Shown here: positions 27,101-39,100 of the stretch, one piece after another
How the letters are laid out: each line of letters starts with the position of its first letter
How positions within the stretch are numbered: the first letter of the stretch is position 1
Origin: Patiria pectinifera
Lineage: Eukaryota; Echinodermata; Asteroidea; Valvatida; Asterinidae
NCBI GenBank assembly: GCA_029964075.1
Contig: CM057135.1
Coordinates: 26,587,366-26,651,365, forward strand
Length of the DNA stretch: 64,000 bases
Direction: 5' to 3'
Notes under the pieces: model-generated
Databases searched by the model: none
What the model saw: the letters and a program-made list of their open reading frames with translations, nothing else
Told to the model about the DNA's origin: nothing
Program-made: the position numbers and the translations under genes

Positions 27101-30100
27101 TCCTCGGCGATACACCTAGACCCGCTCAGCAGCGTGGCGTTCTATCACCGAGGCTGTCTGCTCAGGAGGTAAAGGGGTCATCTGGAGGTTGGGGATCATG
27201 GGTAACGATAACTTAAATTAACAAGTGGCTTGCTACCATCATCACAGAGGCACACTACCATCACTGTAAGGGCTATAATGCAGAGGACTGAAGCCCTGTG
27301 GACCCCATGTACAAGTGACTTCCTCAATGGTGAACAATTTCACAAGGATTAGAGAAACTTGATGGGAAATAGAAATTTCAAATAGTTACTATTTGAATTA
27401 AACAAAATCACAGAGCAAATCATCAAATATCACCCAAAAAATATTGGCCAGTACAAAATTCATCCAGAAGTGTGCTTTTAAAAGTAAAATTGTCCGCACA
27501 AATGTGAATAAAAGTTAGCTTGTTAATTCGGCTTTAATTTGAAAATGTAATGACTGTTAAAAAATATTCCCTCAGTTTCAAACACGCAAGTATTTTAACT
27601 AAGTCTATTAACGGCAATTACTTGTTTATTAACTGAGTTACAATCAAGTCCTCACAAGTCATCCCAAGTCAATCACAAGTCCATCACAAGTCATCACAAG
27701 TCAATCACAAGTCAATCACAAGCCAATCACAAGCCAATCACAAGTCAATTACAAGTCAATCACAAGCCAATCACAAGTCCATCACAAGTCATCACAGGCC
27801 AATCACAAGTCAATCACAAGCCAATCACAAGCCAATCACAAGTCAATTACAAGTCAATCACAAGCCAATCACAAGTCCATCACAAGTCATCACAGGCCAA
27901 TCACAAGGCAATCACTAGTCAATATTAAGTCAATCACAAGTCCATCACACGTCATCACAAGTCAATCCCAAGTCAATCACAAGCAACTCACAAGCCAATT
28001 ACAAGCCAATCACAAGTCAATTACAAGTCAATCACAAGCCAATCACAAGCCATTCACAAGTCAATCACAAGCTGATCACTAGCCAATCACAAGTCAGTCA
28101 CAAGTCATTCACAAGTCAATCACAAATTAATCACAAGTCAATCACAAGTCAATCACAAGTCATCACAAATCAATCACAAATCAATCGCAAGTCATCACAA
28201 GTCAATCACAAGTCAATCACAAGTCATCACAAATCAATCACAAGTCAATCACAAGCCAATCACAAGCCAATCACAAATCAATCACAAGTCAATCACAAGT
28301 CAATCACAAGCCAATCACAAGTCAGTCATAAGTCATTCACAAGTCAATCACAAGTCATCACAAATCAATCTCACGTCAATCACAAGTCATCAATTCTCGA
28401 GCATTCCTCCTGCCACTTTCATCTTGTTAATTGTGCCCTTGGTTGTGATTTGACTTGTGATCGACTTCTGATTGACTTGTGATTGCCTCAATCTGAATCT
28501 AATATGTATTGGGACCACTTCCTACAGGGCTAATCCCAAGCAGGCTCTTCAGGACCTGAGCGTCTCGGTTCTTCTTGATGACAGCGAAGAGAACGTCATG
28601 GCCTTCTTCCACCGAGCCGTGCTGTACATGGACGATGACAGGTACATTCGTCTTAAATTTGCAAGTCTCCCTATAAAGAACACCAATATGGCTGGTTCAT
28701 GTCCAGCACAAAAGAAAACTGTAAACTAACTTCATATTTAATTGGTTAGGAGTAAGTGCACAGGATGGAACGTTGAAGAGCAAAAATTGCTTCAAAAATA
28801 ATGTAATACTGTGTGCTATTCCTTCTATGGTACAGATATGAGGATGCCATCGCCGATTTTGATAATGTTCTGAAGCTTGACAAGACCATAGCGGCATCCC
28901 ACGTCAACCTGGGTCTGATCTACATGACCAAGGTGGAGAACTACCACAAGTAAGTATATCTTCAAGCACAATTTATTCCCTAAAAAAAAAACTTCAAAGT
29001 TTGGGATATTGATATAGTTTTCATCCAATTATCTTAAATATCTATTGGACCTCAATGTGTATTGATTTACCAGGTCATGCCAAGAAAAATCAGCGCTGGA
29101 TTATGTCCTGCCTTAATTGTAGTACTTTAACTCAAGTACTTGTACTCATGTACTTGTAATCTAGTACCTATACTTTTTACATCAGTGATTGTTCTCAAGT
29201 ACTTGTATTTAGGCTCTTGTTCTTAGGTACTTGCTCTCCAGGACTTGTACTTAAGTTCTTGAACAATTAGTACTTGTACTCTGACACTCTAGTACTTGTA
29301 CTCATGTACTTGTACTCTAGTACCAATACTTAAGGTTTTACATCAGTGATTGTTCTCAAGTACTTGTATTCGAACCCTTGTTTTTAAGTACTTGCTCACT
29401 GTTACTTGTATGCTAGTTCTTGAACAATTAGTACTTGTACTCTGACACTCTAGTACTTGTACTCATCTACTTGTACTCTAGTACCAATACTTAATGTTTT
29501 TACACCAGTGCTTGTTCTCAAGTACTTGTATTCAAGCACTTGTTCTTAAGAACTTTCTCTCTGGTACTTGCACCCTATAGAACTTGAACAATTAGTATTT
29601 GTACTTTAAGACTCTAACAACTAGTACTTGTACCTTTGTACTTGTGCTCCGGTACTTTTACTTAATTGCTTCCGTGCAGTTGTTCTTTAGTACTCACGTG
29701 GACTGCAGTCCAGTTTGCCCAGCTCGAAAGACTGTTTTTCTCCCTTCTCATGTGTCTAAGATTAAAACTTGAGCCAACGTCAGTGTCAGTTGCTTGTGAT
29801 TTACCTCAAAGTTAATGACGTGACACTTTTTTTTTTGGCAGAGCCATCCAGAAGTTCACCAATGCCATCAAAGTCAATCCCGTCTACGTCCGAGCCTTGG
29901 TGTGCAGAGGGGAGGCCTACCACAAGATTCACGATGTAATAACACCATATTTGTTTGGAATGGTCATACGTGGTACAGTAAACTCTCGGTCTCGGTCTCG
30001 ACTTTGGACCCGGAGGTCTCGGTCTCGGTCCTCAGGTCTCGGCCTCGGTCTCGAGCTTTCACATCTCAACTACAAAACTGATTTTATTTCATCTTAACTC

Positions 30101-33100
30101 CTTGTTACCTTTTTAATACCAAGATCCACTATTTGAACAAAAAAATAAGATTATCCACTGTTAATTTACTGATAGTTTTTTATTTATATTTATTCAAACT
30201 TGGGGCCCACATGCTTAGAGGTTTTGGCTAACGATTTTTCAAACTACAAAGTCGAGTCTCAAACTAAGCTTCATTCAGTTTACATTACTTATGTTTTTGT
30301 TCCCCTGCAGTTGAAGAACGCCCTGCTTGACTTCACCAGGGCGATACACCTCCGACCAGACCAGCAGCATTACTACATGTACAGGGTAGGTCTCACCTCT
30401 CTGATATTGTATAACGAATGCAATTTCCAATTTTTCTTTTTTTATGCAATTTGCATACAGATGTGACACACGGGAATTTCGTTTATAATTTCAGGGAGAA
30501 ATCTTGTTGGAGATGAAGAATCTGGAGTTGGCTAGCTTCTGTGTCAAGTAAGAGCAAATATTTTTCTCTTTGAAACTGGCAGTTGCAGCCGAGAACAATA
30601 AACTAAAGTGAAGAGTTGGATAACATACTCAAAAGTATATTAAAAGACATTTGAAATCAAACAATTAAAAAGGCTTGATATTTCAACCTTAGCAAAGCCT
30701 TCTTCAGAGGCAAAACAAAAAAATCAAGGTCTCCTGAAGAAGGCCTTGCTGTAAAGGCTAAAATATCGGGCTATTTTAATTTTTTGATTTGTACATTTCA
30801 GTTCAATCTAGTAAGTGGGCGGTTTGCAGCATTTTAATTCAGTTTCATAAAAGAAATGTGGTTCGCAATTCACAATGTCAGCTTAGGGTGATGGAAATTG
30901 CTAAGATGGAGCTGATTTGATGGCTCTGGTAACTACAAAATTCTGCACTGATGATCACCAATCTGTGCTTATAGCTCTTTCAAAGCACAAACCCTGTAAA
31001 AACAGAGTCCTAAGTGTGCATGCGCACAGGCCGAAATTCCTTGCTAACTCGGTGAAATATATACAGTAACAGTTTCTACAGTAACTGTTTTAGGCCAAAA
31101 ACAAAATAAGTCGGTCTCAGGTCAGCACGCACGTCGATTTTAATCATGCGCGTCGATCTTTTTTTTTCTCCAAAATGTTCCGCGGTAGCTCCAACAGCGC
31201 CCTCTATTGCCGCACCTCCTCAATTTTTTTTACCAAAGAGCACCAAGGAATGGGAAATTGCACCAAGGCAAATGATCGAGAGCACCAAGGCAAATTATGG
31301 AGGACACCAATGTACATGAGGACACCAAAAAAGCAAAAAAATACCCCACCTTGTCTGTACAATCCAAGCTTGAAGAAAAAAAACAAAAAGCACCCCCCCC
31401 CCAAAAAAAAAATCCGCGTCCCCGCGTCAATACCGGAACTTTGGTCTGACCAGAGACCGAATATTTTTTTTTTTTTTGCCTTACAGTAACCACATAATTT
31501 TCCGCAGTAGTTAACAAGAATTATTCGCTTGTAGTAAGTAGAGCCACAATATTGGGCCAATGTTCCAGAGCGTAGATCTCTTCTATATGATCCTCTGGAA
31601 AGATGACTTTGTGTCTTTTAATTCATTAGTACAATCCATATTTTATTTCTCAGACATGCAGCAGCACTGAGCCACGGCCTGGGCTCCTCAGCCACCCAGC
31701 AGGCAGCCGTCCAGTCCTTCCTTCACAACTACCCCAAGGCCATCGAGGTCCTGTCCACCGCCGCCCGGTCCCAGCCCTCAGCGCCGCTCTTCATCCTGCT
31801 CGGCAAGACGCAGATCAAGGCCAAGAAGTACCGGGACGCTGTGGACAGCCTGGAGAAAGCCCTCAACTTCATGGTAAGGAGGGCTTGGATTGTTGATTCT
31901 TCATTTAAAACCATATATGAGAAAAGCCCTTTCAGCTAGTTGAGTCCATCGTAAGTCTACACAAGCCAGTCACAAGTATAAATCACATGCGATTTCACAA
32001 GTCTGCAGGGAATGAATCAACAATAACAAAGGAATGTCTTCTTTTGACGTGGGACTCGTGATTGACGTGGTATGACTTGCGACTGACTTTTGAGGACTTG
32101 TGACTGACCTATGAGGATTTGTGAGGTTTTCTGAGGGCCTGTGATTTCTTGTGATCAGTTTGACCAGCTAACACTAATCCTTTGACTCCCTCGTTGCAAT
32201 CACAGTTTCACAAACAAAACTTTATTTTAACAACAACATTTTAAAACTACCCAATACCACCAAACACACCAATTACAATTTAAAATATGATTGTCGAACA
32301 GGTAAACAACAACAGTGAATAAAAAAAAAATTTAAAAATTATTAATAAATTTAGATAGCTACCATCTCCCTAACCCCTTCAGCTGGCTGAGATTTCTTCA
32401 AACAAAACATTTTATGAATCATTGAAAACAGAATCTCTGAAACGGTGATGAAATGAGTGAAAGTTGTATAATTGACTTGACATCAACTCTGTAATCATGT
32501 TCTGCTGGAATAATGATTGTACTGTTTGGCGTATGTGAACACTTTGACAGAAACCTTGGCAGGAGCGTCAGACTTGGCCCATGGAGGCCGCAGAGGTCAA
32601 CTACCTGATCGGGATGTGCCACACGGAGATCCCCAACTACCTCAAGGCGTTTGAGGCGTTCAACAACGCCATCAAGATCAACAGTGAATACCCAGAGGTG
32701 AGATTTATTTAAACCATTGCTATGACGTCACACTATTGTTAAAAGTGTGGATTCGGATCTACGAATCTCTTACACTGGTCACAAAGTGTGGATTCGGAAT
32801 GACGAATCTTTAGTAAAGTGTGGATTCGGAATTACGAATCCACACTTTGAACTTCGGCCAATTGTCTCCATAATGAGCATGAATAGGACCGTCTGCGTGA
32901 AAATTTGCTTTCCGAATATTACCAATGCATCTTCACAGTCAGATTCTCCGCCGTCACGGCAAAAACTACTTTTAGTCCGAAAGAAATCGTCGTCTGAACT
33001 ATCCATTTTGACGTAAGGAGCCTGTACACACAAAATGACTTGGTTGTACGGGTGTGGCGAAAAATGTTGCAACCTGACGCCACTTCCGCGCTTGTGTACA

Positions 33101-36100
33101 AAGTCTATGGAGAGTCATTTCAAGTATTTCCTAACAAAATTGGAAACATTTCGCAGTCCCAGATTCATGACTTATCATCATTTTTGCAACGAATGACCCT
33201 CATTGAGATGATAGATGAAGAAAAACGTGGCGTCAGGTTGCAACATTCTTTCCAATACTTCTGTTGACGCAATGGTTTAAGTCGAAGAATACACTCGCAA
33301 GTGTGGATTCTTAATTTACGAATTCACTCGGCGCTTCGCGCCTCGTGAATTCTTGAATTACGAATCCACACTTTCTCGTGTATTCTCCTTAAACAGAACC
33401 TTTCTTAAGATTTTCCCCTGTTGTCATTTTGCCGGACTGAATGGGACAGCCAATTTTCCACTGACTGAGCCACTGACTGACTGAGTATAATCACTTATCA
33501 GTTTGTCTGTTGTAGCAACAGTAAAAATTTTCAAGCATTCAGTAAGACGGAAGTAAAGTTTGCACAAGAGTTACAGCAAACACAGTGCAGTCCAAAACTT
33601 TCAGAATTGTGCACTTGCTACAAACCAAGAACTTTTCTGCATTTTTTTTAATGGAAGTTGCCAATTGCAAAGCCAAACTCCACTCAGACATAAAGGGCTA
33701 CTCAAATATGGAACAAGTACGGGCACAAGGGTCGCTTGCCTCTGTACTCCAAAACACACACCTGAGCGGTGTGGTACATGTACATGCCATATATGACCTA
33801 ATCTTAAACGGACCTATTACAGATGGTGTTCAAAGAAGAATCAGTAATCTCCGTCAAGGACAGATGGTTCTACAACCCAACAAATGAATCCTAAAATGAA
33901 ATTTATGAAGTCCTCTTGTGTGCTCATGCAGTCTGCATACCAAATTGGCTTATCAGAGCGATGCAGTTCTTCTTTTGTTTTCACCTCTTTCTCTTGTTTG
34001 CAATCTCGCCAGGCCTACTACCAGCGCGGCCTGACCCGCATGAAGCTGCGCCAGTCTAAAGGCATCCTGGACTTCAACCGGGCCTTGGCCCTGAACCCCA
34101 AACTCTTCCAGGCCTTCCTGAGCCGAGCCGCCTACTACGGCATGAAGGGACGCTACTCTAAGGGCATCGTCAACTGTAACGAGGCCGTCAAGCTGCAGCC
34201 AAACAGCGTCAGGGCTTACCTCTACAGGTAAGCATAGATTAAAATCATAAAGTAGGGTTCGAACCTTCAACCCCTGGAGCACCGGACCAGTGCTCCACTG
34301 ACCAAACTCAGTTGCCGGTTTTCCAATTCATCAGTTATATCAAGCTGCAGCCCAATAGTGTCAGGGCTTACCTGTACAGGTAAGCATAGATCAAAATCAG
34401 AAAGTAGATAAAGTAGGGTTCGAACCTTCAATTCCTGAAACACCATACCAGTGCTCTACCCGCTAACCTCGGTTGATGGTTTTCTTATTCGTCAACTGAA
34501 ATGAGGCCATCAAACTGCAGCCCAACAGTGTCGGGGCTTATTTCTACAGGTAGGCACGGATTAAAATCGTAAAGTAGGGTTTGAACCTCGGACCGCCAGA
34601 ACACTGCACCAGGTCCTTATCTCCATTCTGGGATTGGTGCTTTGAATGGGATGGATTTTGTTGCTGGGATTGGATTTTTGAAAATTGTATTCCTTTCAGT
34701 AGATGTCACAAACAAAACATGCTTAATTTAAAATTCTTGCTGAAATAGGTTTGTTAGGTAGTGCATTGCACCTTAACAAAATTGGCCCAAAGTCACACAT
34801 TCCTGAAATGACATTGTTTTGCTTTTCATTGTACAAAATGAATTTTTTTTTCTCGTAAGATAGAGTTGGTTCGAGTCCCACCTGAGTAGTTTCTGAATTT
34901 TTCTCTCACAATCGCTCAGGACAACACTGAGTATACAGTGTTTATAAAAACATGTTGGTGGAGAAAGAAACCCTAATTTTTCATTTTCTTTATATTTTTT
35001 ATGCTTAAACCAAATTTGTATTGCAACGTCACGAAATTGGCCTTTGGTCACACATTTTTTTACTTTTCAAGGTTAGGCCAAAAAAAAAAATAAGTCTGTC
35101 TCTGGTCAGCGCGCGCGTCGATTTTAATCATGCGCGTCGATCTTTTTTTTTTTCCAAAATGTTCCGCGGTAGCTCCAACAGCGCCCTCTATTTCCGCACC
35201 TCCTCAATTTTTTTTACCAAAGAGCACCAAGGAATGGGAAATTGCACCAAGGCAAATAATCGAAAGCACCAAGGCAAATTATGGAGGACACCAATGTACA
35301 TGTACATGAGGACACCAAAAAAGCAAAATAGTACCCCACCTTGTCTGCACAATCCAAGCTTGAAGAGAAAAAAAAAAGCAAAAAAAAAAAAAAAAAACGC
35401 GTGGCCACGTCAATTCCGGAACTTTGGTCCAGAGACCAGAGACCGAATATTTTTTTTTTTTGCCTTATTATTATTTTTTGATTTATTTTATTTCTAGGGG
35501 AGCGCTCAAGTACTACATCCTGGCCTACAAGCTGGCCATCAAGGATCTGTGTAAGGCCATCGAGATCGACAACACCTGCTCCTTGGCCTACTTCAACCGA
35601 GCCGTCTGCTACCACACCACCAAGGACTACACTAAAGCGCTCAGGGATTACGGCATCGTGCTCATGCTGGGGGAGGCCAACGCCCTCAAGGTCAGTGAAC
35701 TCATTTCTATTGGGTCTGCGCACACCCTGCTGGGGGCGCTGTTTTCTAGTTCCTGACTTTATTTAGCATGCTTAGGGGTGCTGATGATTGGTGAGGCCAA
35801 CGCCCTCAGGGTCAGTGAAGTTTTTTCCATTGGGTGGGTGCACACACTGCTGGGGGCGCTGTTGTTATATTCTCTGGCCTTGTTGAGCATTGTTTTCACA
35901 CAGCTGTGAATAAGAGCCCGTCTCAATTCATTTGCGTTGTGTTTCACAGAATATGTTATTCTCCAACTAATTTGCTAACCGTATTCCCGAACTGGCTTAC
36001 GGTTGAATCTCTGCACGTGATCACTGTACACTCACGAGGCCCCCTTCAATGGAGAAACCATTGTGCATGCTATTGTAGCAAGCAACTGCACAGTAGTGGA

Positions 36101-39100
36101 TTATCTGAGCAATAGCTAGCACAATGCTTTCGCCATTGAAGGGGGCCTCGTGATAAAAGTGATAGCCTGCCCGGGTTGGTCTATACAAACGCCTCAAAAA
36201 TGTTCCTGTCAAAATTGAGTTGATATTCTCTCATTTTTTCAATAGGTGTTGATAAACCGGGGCTTGATGTACTTTGCCCAGAAGGATTACAAGAATGCCA
36301 GAGAGGACTTTGCCCAGGCCGTTAAGGTTTGTAAAGACAGAATCACCATGCTTAACCGTAAACCTTCACAGACTACCAGAAGGTTTGGGGGGATTTTCCA
36401 AGGATGGAAAAAGTCAAGCTGCTAGTAAGCTTGCTCCTTCAAAATTAAATTGTTGATTTTTTTTTTTAAATTTCAATTCACAGATGGATCCTCGAGACCC
36501 CAAGATCAGACACACGTTGGGTCTGTGCTGCCACAAGTAAGGCTGGGCTGCTTTTCTTACAATTTCTCAAATTTGTTTTAAACATTTTTTTCAATAACAG
36601 TAACAATTTTTGCATTTTCTTTGTACCGTTGAGTGCGTAGTTATACAAAAGGAGTCCCTGTCTTTTATTAATTACAGACTCAACAAATTGGAAGACGCCG
36701 TGACTGTCTTCAGCTCGGCCCTAGAGGTGGATATATTCTTCTTAGATGCCTACATTGGCAGGGGCAACGCGTTCATGGACTACGGCCATGAAATCACCCA
36801 CCAGATGGCAAGGTACAGTCAAACCATGTTTATGTGTAATCGTAACTTTATAAACTAATTCACAGGACTTTACCCATGACCTTGCTTGCCAGTGAAGACA
36901 TTTTAATCGGTCAACTGCTGAGCTTGCCTGGGCTGGCTGGCTGCTTGCTTTACATGTGATATAGCAGAAAACTTAGAGGTTTACAATATCTTCTTTGTTT
37001 TGGTTTTTTTTCGTTGGGACATTTATACAATGTGTCAGTTTTATTGATATTGAAAATGGGCCAATAAAAACGTCATTTCTTTCACTGCATCGTAGGCGTG
37101 ACTACGAGAGAGCGCTTCATTTGAATCCCCAGTGCCTACCAGCCAGGGTCAATCTGGCCTACAACTTACAGGTCTGCGGCCACTTCCAGCAGGCTTGGAA
37201 CCAGCTAACCGCCTGCCTCAAGATCAATCCAAGTAAGCTGAAAATTAAAAAAAATAAACTACACCAAGCATTTCAGAAAATTTTGGTTGTTTTTGTAATG
37301 GTATTGAAAGTTGCGTGGAGAATGCAAAGTGTGTTTATTTAGCGAATCTTGAATTTAGCCTGCTCTCTTAAATGGCGCGCTTTGTTGGCAAATTTCCATG
37401 TGGTTGCAAAGCTCTGGATGTGAGCTTTCATTTGGCATGTGTTGGACCTTCATAACATGTTTGGTTGGGTAGAACCATATTCAGAATTTGAAGAAACTTA
37501 GAAACCTGGATCAAATATCTTATAAAGAAATTGACTGTATGAGTTAACGATTTTAGTAACAGGAAGATATTCACTATTGTTTATCGCTATGTATCTAATC
37601 TGAAATTGAAAATGTTAAAAACGAAAAAAAAATGGTTTCTCAAATTTTGAGCCTTCATTTTACTGAACGCTTCATTCTTTTAACCACTTCGCGCTGGGAT
37701 TATTTGACATTGACCGGACCCAGGCGCAGGGTTTTTTTCACAAACCTCGATACCAGACGGGTTCAGGCCGTCATCTGCGGGTAGCACACCCTGCTATTTC
37801 CGGCCTCGCTCGCTGTGAGCGGATCGCAGACAGATATTTTCGGCCTCGCTCGTTGCGTGTATATCCATCTTCCGTTGTGAATACTGCAAAACCTTTGCGT
37901 GTATACACGTCCACCGACGTGAACTGGTTTACTGAGTGGATCACAACGTAATTAACCCTTTTCACTGTAGTTCGTGAAACCGACCCTGCCTTTAACTGTG
38001 GCACCCATAACCGCCTCAGCCCTCTATGCTTTTGTTGGTTCTTCAGTGAATAAACACAATGTAATACAATGTAGTACAAGACTAATGGATTAAATTAATG
38101 TGGGAATTTCCAAGCTCCGTAAACCTTGTGTTTCCGTTGAACCGACAGACTACCGTCCAGCGCTGGAGGGCCGCGCCGTGATCTGCCTCCAGATGAGCGA
38201 CACCTTCGCCGCCTTCCAGGACCTCAACACCGCCCTCAAGCTGGGCCCCACGGCCGAGCTGTACACCAACCGCGGCGTGGTCAACCAGTTCATGCAGGAT
38301 CATCACAACGCTATGCGGGACTACCAGTCTGCTATCAAGCTGGACCCCGGCTACGCGCTGGCGTACTTCAATGCCGCCAATCTGTACTTCCACAACCGCC
38401 AGTTCAGACAGGTACAACTTGCTTAACGTCTTAACGCGTTAGTCACTGTCTTGCCCAAAACCGCTTTGTACTCCCTGTAGCAACCCGAAACCGCCCGAGC
38501 ACTCAATGATTTTATAGATTCATCAGTAAATAAACACAATGTAGTACAATGTAGTATAGTTGCTAATGGTTTAAATAACTACAGTGCTAAAGCCTTTTCC
38601 CATCGCATAGAATCCTTTCGGCGGCATCCGGGGCTCAGACTTTGTTAAATCACATGCATCTCTGTGAACTATATAGAAATAAGATGAAAAGCAATTTTCT
38701 ACCATGAGCTCTATTAAGCACAATCTGAGAGTGCAACAAACGCAGCTGCATATGTGTGGTTTCTATAAGTATGAACAAAAGTATACTTAAAGTACTATCC
38801 AACTTTCGGCGTCGTTTCTTATTTGCTTATCAGGCAGTAGACTATTACAGCAAAGTACTGGATCACAACCCAAAAGACGAATCGGCAGTTCTGAACCGAG
38901 GAATCACCAAGGTAGGTGTAATCACCAAGTTCTGTAAGGTTTTGTAGCCTTACAAGTAAAAGAAAACCTGGTGAACCAATTCTATGGGCATTGGGACGGA
39001 AATCATAGTAGTAGATCTCTCTGTATGGATTGGGTTGTGGGATAAACATTTGTTACTTTCTCCAATCACATTTTTCCTTATGCAGTGGTTGCTACAAACA

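Noticed and set aside
27645-28420. Regular short repeats that could be mistaken for a CRISPR array
   Set aside because: Units are 11 bp with no unique spacers and lie in an animal gene intron: a minisatellite.
31175-31560. Overlapping 95-118-codon frames on both strands
   Set aside because: Entirely within MITE D copy 3; the same frames recur in the other copies with frameshifts and poly-Lys/poly-Phe runs.
35214-35723. 169-codon minus-strand frame
   Set aside because: Antisense of TTC6 exon 35498-35690 fused to low-complexity MITE sequence.
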